64,000 nt of DNA from Numida meleagris (Eukaryota; Chordata; Aves; Galliformes; Numididae), in NCBI RefSeq assembly GCF_002078875.1, contig NC_034410.1, positions 98,520,871-98,584,870 on the forward strand, written 5' to 3'. A program made the translations under genes and the position numbers. Of this stretch, positions 55,201 to 64,000 are shown piece after piece. Each line of letters starts with the position of its first letter. The first letter of the stretch is position 1. Under the pieces are notes generated by a model. It saw only the letters and a program-made list of their open reading frames with translations. It was not told the origin of the DNA and did not search any database.

Positions 55201-58200
55201 ACAAACGGGAGTGTGACTGATGCACACCAGCGTTGTGCTGCCACCCAGAGAGACTTGGACAGGCTGAGAGATGGGCTGACAGGAACCTCATGAAGTTCAG
55301 CGAGGGGAACTGCAAACTCCTGCACCTGGGAACGAACACACAGGGGCCACCCCACTGGTAGGTAGCGTTGTAGAAAAGGACCTGGGGGGTTTATAGTGGG
55401 CACCATGTCGAACATGAGTCAGTGTGTCCTTGTCACAAAGTTGGCTAGCTGTATTGCCAAAGTATTGCCAGCAGGTGAAGGGAGGTGATCCCTCCCATTA
55501 CTCAGCATTGGCAAGGCCACATCTAGAGAGCAGCATCCATTTCTGGATTCCCCCATACAAGAGGTGTGGAACTACTGGAGAGACTCCAGTGAAGGACCAT
55601 GACAGTGAAGGGACTGGAGCATCTCCTCTGTGTGGAAAGGCTAATAGAGCTGGGGCAGTTCAGTCTGCAGAATGTTCAAGGGAATCTTAACTTACATAAA
55701 TACCTGAAGAAAGGGCGCAAAGGGAATGCAGTCAAGCTCTTTTCAGTGGTGCCCAAAACTTTAAGTTGGATAATAAAAAGAAGTGTGATTATGCTTTATC
55801 TAAAAGTCAGTAATTCTTACATTCCTATTGTACTTTTTTTGCATTAGATATTGCTGATGCTTGTGCTCATTTAATTCCCTATAGGCAGTATAAAAGAAAA
55901 AGCCTCCAGCGCAGAACTATCAGTACTATCCAACTTTGATTGTACCATGTATACAGAAGGCAGCTATCAAGTCAATATGAAGTACTTGAAGTACACAAAT
56001 ACAAGGTCATTTTCCCCAGCTATTATAACATTTTCTGTCTTCTTTGTGCATACTCCTTTACTGTTTCAGGTTTGCAATATATTGGCCTCATAAATACAAG
56101 AACTATTCCTGGAAACAAGCAGGACCATATTCCACTGGGAAATGAACAGTCTAATCAGAGTTGTTTTTTATTTTAATTGTATGTGATAAACCATACAATG
56201 CTGCAGTAAAGGTTAGAAAAGCACTTCACACATTTCTAGCATAAATCAAAGCACCAGCCTGGCTTCCAACATGACATCAATCTTGTTCTCATAAATAGTG
56301 CTTAGAACCCATCCCACCCTATGGGATCAGCTTGACATGGTATTCTCATGCAGATTCTACTGACCACAGCAGAAGTGCTCTGTACTCTACCATTACAGTG
56401 CCTCTTCCTCATATTGTGTTAATGCTATCTCTTCCAATTGGATATGAAGAAATCTGTTTTGGCCAGTCTATCTGCAAGCTTTTCTAAGCAACAGAATATT
56501 TGTTTTCTCTAATTGCAATATAAGTCACTTAACCATACAGCCCCCCTGCCCCTCTCCCAAAAGAAGACATTATAAGGAAAATCTCTTGAACAGTTCCTAG
56601 TAAGAAGTATTTTAAATGTAGTTACTCACCTTTCTTTTCAATCTTGGTGCCTTGGAGAGCTTTAAAAAAGTAAGGTGTGGTTTGAAATCCTTGCTCCCTG
56701 AAGTGTCAAGGTTCATTTCATTAAAAGATTTTTCCACAGCTTCTGGTAAAGAAAAAGAAATAAACTAATAATCAGAAGATGAAGAAAAATATTTACAGGG
56801 TTAGATACAACTCTTACCATTCCCTTTCTTGAGCAAGACGCAGTTAAAACACAGCATGAGAGAAATGGTTGTTATATCATGGGCAACAGACAAAGTAAGC
56901 AACACAGGAGGCAAAATACTGCCAAAAAGAAGGGGCAAAATCCACAAAGCAAGTACAACTCCACAGCCAAGGCAGAAATTGAGAAGGAAAAGTCACACAA
57001 ACATAAAATTCCTTTCCAGATAAGATAGGAACCACTTAAGGAGACGTCAGTTTAAAAACTCTGGCCACAGTTTAAAGCAGTATGACCTTATTCCCCATTG
57101 AAAGAAGTGACTGTGAACAACTCCAAAATTTATATTCCAGGTCTTTCAGCCAAGGACTGTAATGACCAGCTAAATTAAATCAAGTTGATCTATGCATTGG
57201 TTTTCATCAACATCAAAGGGTGGGATGCAGTCTCACAAAGACAGCAAGGTGAAGCCAGCAAGACAGACCTCTGCAAATCTTACAAACATAAAATTAAGCA
57301 CAGCTGTTGCAGAACAAGAAACACCTCAGCAGTGAAGAATAACTCCAAGAACACTGAAAGCTTTGGATGAAGCTGGAGTATTTAGCAATTTTTCTTATTA
57401 ACAGGAATCTTTATAACTTGAATCTATAAGTGAGACAAAAATATGAACATCAACACCTGCCCTGGAAACCTGCAACATTTATATGGTTCTTCTTGCCAGG
57501 GCCTACTCCTCTACACCAATTTGTTACTCCTAAATCACTTAAGCACCAGAAGAAATAGGTTTGGCATAGAAGCATGTGTTACAAACAGCATATCACATTT
57601 TGATGAGTACATTGCTTGAAATCACCCTACTTTCATTTTATGTTTCCATCAGGAAGTTTAACTGCATGTTTATTTACTAGTTTGTAATACGCATTCATAT
57701 CAAGGCCAAGCTTGTAGCTTAACTAATTAATACATTAAAATGTTTCTTTTCAGTATTTGTGATGAAACAGCAGCTGGGGCTGTCTGTTCACTTTGCCAAG
57801 GCAATTGCTTTATGTCTCCCAGCAGGAAAATATATAGTCTCCAGTTACCTGAACAAGCTCCTCATACCACTTCAGATGCCCTATAGGATGCCCACGTGGC
57901 CCCCTCAATTGTCACTGCAAAAGGGTACAGCTCACTGTGGGCATAGATACTTCAGGGCATCTGAAAACTGTACTAGGTGATTATGGTGACATACCAAACC
58001 ACCTCTGTAAAGCATCTTTGGTTCTTCGTCAAGAAAATATTAACATGAAGAAACGTATTAATTCCTCTAGCTCCTATATCATTAGGTCAAAGCACAACAA
58101 GCCTGATATGAGCTCTTTCTAGAGAATAGGTGTTTCTCCGTATATCTGGAGAAAAGTTAGTAAGCTGTAGCTTAACATATCAAACCAACAGAACAGTGTC

Positions 58201-61200
58201 TCCTTATGTTCCAGTCCCACCAAGCAACATTAAGAAGTTATTACTGCAGGGTGAAGGTCTTCCTGTCAGTTTTACAATAAAGGCTAATGATTAAAGGAAA
58301 GTCAAGGCTGGGAAGCATCTTCAGGAAATCAGTTTAAGAACAAAGCTTGCCACTCAGTTTTCCAGGCACCATCTTCTCTAGCTCATTTGGATAATACCAA
58401 AATCCTATGACAAATTAAACATTACCCCCTTCACATGTAAGGAATGTCACTGTGACAAGAAAAGGTCAGTATCATCCAGTATTTACCAATTAACTGTAGT
58501 TTCGAGTTAATCAAGAGGCAGGATAATTTCCACATTGAAACTGAAATCTATGGTCTATGTAGTACTAAGGGACATAGTTTAGGGTGCAGTATTAGTGTTA
58601 GGTGGATGGTTGGACCAGATGATCCTAGAGGTCTTTTCCAACCATAACATTTCTGCGTCTATGATATGGGAACTAACAAACAGCCAAACATTTTTTCTAA
58701 AACCCAGGAACACTTCAGAGGATTGAAAACTCCATTGAAACAGGCTGAACTGTCGACAAGTTATTGATAATTTCAACAATTTGATGAGGGCACAATGAGG
58801 CAGAGGCAGCTGGCAGGAGTGGCTTGACCATTGCCAGTCAAATCATTTTCCATCAAGCTGCTCTACAAGGCAACATTTGATAATCCACACCTACCCCACA
58901 AGCAACTAAAAATTTTGATTAAAAATTAGGAAAAAAATCCCTACTCATTACATAACTATTAACTCTATGCTGAGGGGGGAAGGGAGAATAAAACTGGACA
59001 AACATTTGCAGATGTATTTAAAATGATGCAATTCGCTACATATTTACATAATCCCCAGACTCATTAAGTTCTAGAAATGGACAGAAACTGTGCAGAAAGA
59101 GAAACACTGGAAGTTACACCTCCCTGAATAGCAAAGCCATTGGTGACAGAGTTAACAGCTTGAAAGCTGGCACCTTGTCTCTCAGCCAAGGAAGTATTTC
59201 AGGCAATCAGTGAACAATCATACTACGTTAAACAGATGCAAGTACTGATGAAGTATTCCTGTGGTTTGCAATCAAAATTATTCTTCTCCAGTTTATCTGG
59301 AAAGGGGTTCAGATCAAAGGGTAGACCCTGGGTTTACAGAATCCTAGAGACGGAGGTGACCCAGGCAGGGAACAGCAAGGAATAAGGAAGTAATCAAGAC
59401 ACCAACTATTGTAATGATTTTCAGTGTTAATGCAGTTCCAATATCCGTTAAAAAAAAATAGAAGAACATCATAACACACATTCTGCAAAACCAAATTTAA
59501 ATATTTCTGCTGTTGCTAAAATAGCATGATAAAGATTGATCATTTATGCTATGATTCATTAGGAATAAAACCCTAAGTAAAGCAAAATGGAGTAGGGGGA
59601 AAAACAGCAATAGTCAAGAGAAAGGAGGAGGCATTCACTTCTGCATCTTTCAAAAGTGAAAGAGGAAAGCACTAGGATGGGGCTGCAACAAAACTGTTCA
59701 ACAGTCCCTTTTTTCAATGGTATTGAAGCACATATCTCATGGCCTGGCATGGACAAAAACTAATCTCAGAGGAAACTACATCACACACCTTCCACTTAGT
59801 TGTCTTTCAGACCAGATTATTTTGGGTCAAATAGACTTTAGAAGAAACAGTCTGGGCATGGAGAAGTTTGTTGAGGACCTAACCTAACAAGTATGGACAA
59901 TGTCAGACTACTTTCAACAGAAGCACAGCTGTTTTGAGTTAAAATTACCCCTACTAGGAAGGGAACAATAAGGGGAAAGAATGCTAAAGTTGAACAAAAG
60001 GTAATGGGCAGTGAAGTGGTTCATTTAGCTGATGCAAAGAACCTGGTGATGTTGAGAGGCATTTTCTGTCTACTAGCAACACTGGTTACTAAGAGAAAAA
60101 TAAATAGGAGAAGAGAACACAACTAATTGTCAAAGCTAGGAACTCGAGTAGGGACAAAGCAGCCTTAAAGAGAAAACAGACTATTCTGAAAAAGACAACA
60201 TATCCTTTGAAGATCACAGTGTCTTTGTGCTATGTGCCTTTTTGAGAAACATTAGTTGAACTATGCTTCCTTCTGCAAACAAAAAGCATATATTGATTAT
60301 TTCTGCTCTGTTGGAAGTTGAAGCCCAGGATACAGAGTGGGTTCTGCATTGCAGGCTAAACCAGCTCCTAAGAACAGAAGGCTGGAGAAAAGGGGGGGAG
60401 CATCAAACCCTTCAGATGACACGTTCAGCTGAAGGTAAGCAGTTAAGAACGGGAACATCTGTGAACCCATTGCTGCTTTGGAATTTTAGAATAGGGGACA
60501 GAAGCCACTCCTGTACTTCAGTTCTACCCTCTACAATGGAAGCAAAGATTGATATGCTGGTAGTACATATGTTCATGCAAACACTGCTGTTTGTCGCATC
60601 CTGTCCCAGCAGTAATAACGATTTCATGCATGCCCTAATTTGAAGTACTTCAAAACTCAAGTGAGGTCAATACTCACAAGGTTTTCAGTTTATAAGAATA
60701 GATAAGGCCCCAAAATTGAGGTTTCGCTTTGAAAACCTATGTACATCACAGGGCCACAAGATCTATACTGCAGGGCCTGCTGGAGTAGCCTTGCTGTTGT
60801 GTCTTGACAAGTCAAGTGCCTGTGCTTCTCATCTGTCTCAAATTAGAACACAGAACTTGCTCTCAGCCTCTTCTGCAGCTATCAACTTCATATTAAATAT
60901 TTAAGAAAGAGGCAAAGGAAAGGCAACACATCATAGACAAGCACAACATCTCAGGCCAGCACTTATAGATGTGGACTCTGCAGATTAGTTTACCACAAGT
61001 AGTAAAGAGTCAGATCAAGCACTTACCTGCAATTCTGGAAAGCATTTTCTGGTTTTCCTCTGACATTTTCACATATATCACTTGATTGTTAAACTGTCCA
61101 ATCCCATGAAATTTCATAATAAGTTCTTTACTCTGCAAAATGGCATCCACTTTGGTCTTGCTTTGCTTCAGTGCCAGAACAGCCCTTAAAAAATTAAGCC

Positions 61201-64000
61201 CACTGTTTTCTGATAGAAATCTGACATACATGTGGAAATACTTACATTTTTAATATTACATAATATACCTGCTTTTGGCCACTCTGTAGCACTATACAAG
61301 ATGTAACAGGTGCACTATATTCCAGTGCAAATACCTTTGCACAGGCATTAAGTAAATTATGTCTTTCAATACCTTCAATTTCAGTTTATACAGTAGAAAT
61401 GAATTTTGCTGGAAAAGTGAATGTTCAAGTCATTAACATGCCAGAAATGTCTACGCAAATACATTACTGCTAAGCAGTCAAAGGGATAAAATTGGACTTA
61501 TATTTGTCATGAAATTTAAACCTCTGTCATTGCAATTTTCAACCAGTTCACTACTTTTATTCTTAAACTGAAATAAATCCATGTTTCCGGCTGCAGTACA
61601 TTTAACATTCATCTCCATTATATTTCAGTATTCAAGGACAGTTATTAAAACAAAGTGATGGTTATGGTGGGAGCTCTAAGTCCCATTTCAACTAAGTTTT
61701 GACACGCACCTTGCTGTGCACATAAATCTTTGAAGAAGTGGATTACCAAAAGACAATACTTCAACCATTTTGCTTAAACATTCAAAGAAAATTTAACTAA
61801 CTGGTTTCTGAAAAGTGAACGTCATGTCTTTCAGTAACATAATACCCACTGAAGTGCTACAGGTACCTCTGTAAAAGGGATCCTGTCAGACTTCAAGCCC
61901 AGGGTCTGAGCAGAAGCCTCCCAGTAATGCCTTATCCATATAACAAAATACCGTGCAACTGAGGATCACAGGAAACCAGTCTGTAGGCTGCTGTTTCCTG
62001 AGTTTACTTTATCATTACACCTAGAAGTTTGGACTACACTGCTTCGTTATTTAAAAAAATAATCTTACTATTGTATTACCTTATCCAAACAGGAAAACAG
62101 CAGCACAATCCAGATGGCACAAGTTCTGTGCCATGATCCTCTTTGGAAAGTATTTCATGCATACCAAGGTCATTTTGGCCTACAACAGTCAGCATTATGA
62201 CCAGTCCCGACTACCATATTGATATCAGCTATTACATAAGAGCTGCTGCTTCTTGAGACTCCTGGAGATTGTGCAAATGAAAATTCTGAGGACAGCACTG
62301 AAGGTGTGGAAAAGAAATGAATTCTCTGTAGAGGATCTTCCTTCCTCCAACTTAATAACAAGCAGAAATAACCTGGCCCTTTGTACACTGGCTGTAGTGT
62401 CCAAACCACTATTAAGATCTTCTGGAAGAGCTTGTGTCATGAGTTCTGAAAATGCCTTCCTCCTGCTGTAAGTTTCAGCAATGCTATTAGCATGAGTAGA
62501 TAAATACTTGGCTTAACAACTAAGGCAGTCTTTTCTTTCACATGGCTACGTAGAGCCATAGCCACTGAACTGCAGCTAGGTAGAAGATAAAGGATGAAAA
62601 GCATTTGGCAAGTAAGATCCGCTTTTCATTAGGTATGCCCATTATTTCTGTATTACAGGCACACATTCAGTCTTAAGTTCATTAACACTACTTAGCTTCA
62701 CTCACCTCTCCAACTGATTGATTCCCATTTTGATTGCTGCTCTCCTCTAGTTTCCTATCCTCTTGGATGAGGGCCTGCCCAGTCAGCAACACTGGCAGGG
62801 ATTTTTATTACTAAATTACTGTACATAGTGACTTTCACACACAGACTTCTCAGCCTATATAAAGGTTCTCCTCTACTTTCCCTTAGGTCCTCCCAAAAGC
62901 TTCTTGAATGAACAGTAAACCAGGTCACTTTAAAATAAGGCATATACAAATCTGTCATTTGCATTTGCATCTTAGACCTGCTCAGCCATCTCTACCTTTC
63001 AGATATTTTTTTCTGTTTAACTTTTTTGTTGGTTGTTGTTTGTTTAAAAGAAAGCTTCCTTGTAGCAAGGCATTTTCCTTTATGTCCAGGCATCCTGCTT
63101 TCTGTCCTGTGTTACACTGGCATGATATTAAGGCCTTAATCTTTTTTGCCATTTCCTTGCTTATCACAGAATGGCTTAAATTGGAAGGGACCTTAAAGAT
63201 CATTCAGTTCCACCCCCCTGCCATGGGCAGGGTTGTCACCCACAGTGTGTGGAGAGGCCCCTGGGGAAAGAGATGCTCTGTGCAAGTTCGCACCTCTACC
63301 AAGCAACACCATCGCCAGTGGGAAAGGGCCTCCTCATGCCCAATTCAAAAGGCTTAGAGGAAAAACTCCAGCATATTCTGCCCACTTTGACATCTGGTCT
63401 AGCTGCTTTCTGACCATGGGGCTGTTTTCTTAAGTCCTCTTCCATTATGCCCATCATGACTCAGAGGACCCCACTAACAATTCCCAGCTTGAATTAAATG
63501 AGTGGAGCTTGAAAAGGAACTAGATAGACTTTTGTTTTCCTTACTGCAACATGACCTATCAGTTAACGTTTTCCAGCTGATACAAGCATGGCTGATCTGA
63601 AAACTGGGGCTTCTCAATAGGCAACAGATTTGGAAAAATTTACATTTATTGAGTTAATTTATGGTAAAAACAACATAGCAGTAATTCCATTCACAGCCAT
63701 GCTGCCTTCTCCCCCCCCATGACAGATGCACAAAATTTCAAACCCTGAAGCATCCCATCTAGCTTTTGCAAAGAACTTTTCTCACCACGTGTCAAGAAAA
63801 CAAGCCAGAAACTGATCAGAAAATCCTAAGAAAGAAACTGGGTATGCCCTATTAAAGTTATTATTCACAACAGAAAGAAGGTTATCACATTTACAGATTA
63901 GTTAACTGCACTTGAATTCAGCAGAATTCTTACTTTTTTACTTCTTCTTCTGTTCCCAGGTGAGCAACTATTACAGTTAGGTGCATGGTCTGAACAGGAA
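51643..64000 (-). CDS. AKAP7-like protein (2H-phosphoesterase-like domain), 3' part of gene
   Basis: A spliced gene whose 5' end lies beyond the right edge. Coding exons in transcript order: 64000-63934 (partial), 61184-61027, 56742-56630 and 52212-51643. All introns are GT-AG, and phases match (2, 1, 0) without a stop. The joined frame follows A-kinase anchor protein 7 (AKAP18): MHLTVIVA with EEEVKKAVLAL, then [36 protein letters not shown] and [13 protein letters not shown]...[12 protein letters not shown]. Both H-x-T motifs of the 2H phosphoesterase fold are intact (HLT in the first and third listed exons). In AKAP7 this fold binds AMP/CMP and has been reported to cleave 2',5'-oligoadenylate. 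The tail after SIHVG does not resemble the AKAP7 PKA-RII-binding helix. TMEM200C lies tail-to-tail about 12.5 kb away, which argues for a paralogue rather than AKAP7 itself. Symbol left blank because I cannot confirm one. Confidence 0.9.
52752..52799 (+). mobile_element. Very short CR1 3' tail
   Basis: CGATCTTAGAGGTTTTTCCC, then AACCTTAACGATTCTATGATT: only the last 45 or so bases of a CR1, in the intron of the AKAP7-like gene, antisense to it. Confidence 0.8.
54940..55760 (+). mobile_element. CR1 LINE fragment covering the end of the reverse transcriptase, broken
   Basis: An open stretch at 55057-55293 reads [20 protein letters not shown] then [14 protein letters not shown], the reverse-transcriptase signature of CR1/Jockey-type LINEs. 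The catalytic FADD motif is changed to FAEN. Upstream DNA (54960-55050) matches the preceding part. Downstream, to about 55758, it follows the CR1 3' portion (GTCACAAAGTTGGC; GGTGTGGAACTACTGG; TCTTTTCAGTGGTGCCCAA) with frameshifts. The 3' tail is missing. It is antisense to the host gene, and the 192-codon - strand frame at 54837-55415 is only its complement. Confidence 0.88.
56630..56742 (-). CDS. AKAP7-like exon with second H-x-T motif
   Basis: A 113-base exon with acceptor TTCTTTACCAG (AG at 56743-56744) and donor AAAG|GTGAGT (56624-56629). It encodes [19 protein letters not shown], then [19 protein letters not shown]. The HLT here is the second catalytic-type motif. It ends in phase 0, matching the next exon's GGC TTC start. 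Confidence 0.92.
56743..61026 (-). other. AKAP7-like intron
   Basis: The intron between the 61.0 and 56.7 kb exons. It contains one CR1 tail (58.56-58.67 kb) and otherwise nothing I recognise. Short open frames here show no AKAP7-like sequence. Confidence 0.7.
58556..58668 (+). mobile_element. CR1 LINE 3'-end fragment
   Basis: TAGTACTAAGGGACATAGTT, then GGTGGATGGTTGGACCAGAT, GATCCTAGAGGTCTTTTCCA and a degraded TTCTGCGTCTATGAT tail. It is of the same subfamily as the 23.5 and 33.6 kb copies, antisense in the intron. Confidence 0.9.
61027..61184 (-). CDS. AKAP7-like internal exon
   Basis: A 158-base exon with acceptor AATTTTTTAAG (AG at 61185-61186) and donor CAG|GTAAGT (61021-61026). It encodes [20 protein letters not shown], then [20 protein letters not shown] and a MLSRIA stretch. 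The F-x-GIG-x-F-x-NQV core is the signature that links it to AKAP7. It starts in phase 2 and ends in phase 1. Confidence 0.9.
61185..63933 (-). other. AKAP7-like intron
   Basis: The intron between the first two exons seen in the window. It holds a CR1 tail at about 63.16-63.26 kb. The - strand AKAP7-like frame extends about 45 bases into it beyond the true acceptor at 61,185, which is why an open frame appears to start at an intronic ATG (61231). Confidence 0.7.
63164..63260 (-). mobile_element. CR1 LINE 3'-end fragment
   Basis: On + it starts TATCACAGAATGGCTTAAAT, then TTGGAAGGGACCTTAAAGAT and CCACCCCCCTGCCATGGGCA: the reverse complement of a CR1 3' end, in the same direction as the AKAP7-like gene. 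The left boundary is sharp. The right boundary is unclear and degraded CR1 may continue to about 63,430. Confidence 0.9.
63934..64000 (-). CDS. AKAP7-like exon with first H-x-T motif (partial at window edge)
   Basis: Reads [20 protein letters not shown] then K, leaving two bases that join the next exon (phase 2). The donor is GTAAGA (63928-63933 on +). HLT is the first catalytic-type motif of the 2H fold; AKAP7 has HIT at this place. The exon continues past the window edge. Confidence 0.88.

Larger units (their letters stand above)
52213..56629 (-). other. AKAP7-like intron with CR1 fragments
   Basis: The intron between the last two coding exons. Apart from two CR1 pieces (listed separately) I see nothing recognisable. 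The open frames at 53,200-53,850 on both strands overlap one another and lack any domain. Confidence 0.7.

Noticed and set aside
54837..55415. 192-codon - strand open frame
   Set aside because: It is the complement of a CR1 reverse-transcriptase fragment that reads correctly on the + strand.

Overview
This is 64 kb of vertebrate nuclear DNA, most likely from a bird of the chicken/turkey group (Galliformes). The organism call rests on sparse intron-bearing genes, a GC-rich CpG-island promoter, at least ten CR1 LINE fragments (several ending in the ATTCTATG-type tail) and solo retroviral LTRs with avian-style architecture. The window holds two protein-coding genes in tail-to-tail orientation.

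Layout. Positions 1-33,970 are gene-poor and look intergenic. I see a solo LTR at 5,215-5,742 (5-bp target duplication), an old CR1 relic at about 6.7-7.3 kb, a second solo LTR at 14,004-14,430 (6-bp target duplication) with two retroviral primer-binding sites inside its 3' end, a GC-richer block with a perfect 11-bp hairpin at 15.8-16.0 kb, and CR1 pieces at 23.5, 26.6-27.4 and 33.6 kb. From about 34.0 to 35.0 kb there is a CpG island with a 115-base assembly gap. It contains the promoter and non-coding first exon of TMEM200C (+ strand), whose whole 542-residue reading frame lies in one exon at 36,829-38,457; its poly(A) signal is at 39,111.

From 39.1 to 51.6 kb is another apparently gene-free stretch with two CR1 tails and a small GC-rich patch at 50.6-50.8 kb. 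From 51,643 to the right edge lies the 3' part of an AKAP7-like gene (- strand). I assembled four exons (63,934-64,000 partial; 61,027-61,184; 56,630-56,742; 51,643-52,212 coding part) with matching splice sites and matching phases (2, 1, 0). They encode the 2H-phosphoesterase-like domain with both H-x-T motifs, then a tail that does not resemble the PKA-anchoring helix of AKAP7. Its introns contain CR1 fragments, including a broken reverse-transcriptase segment at about 55 kb.

Context. In human, TMEM200A, EPB41L2 and AKAP7 lie together on 6q23, and TMEM200C and EPB41L3 lie together on 18p11. An AKAP7-like gene next to TMEM200C fits an ancient duplicate (ohnolog) of AKAP7 kept in this lineage. 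That gene is the most interesting item here, followed by the LTR carrying tandem primer-binding sites and a 30-bp micro-inversion inside a CR1 tail. All family identifications come from motif recall; no database search was run.
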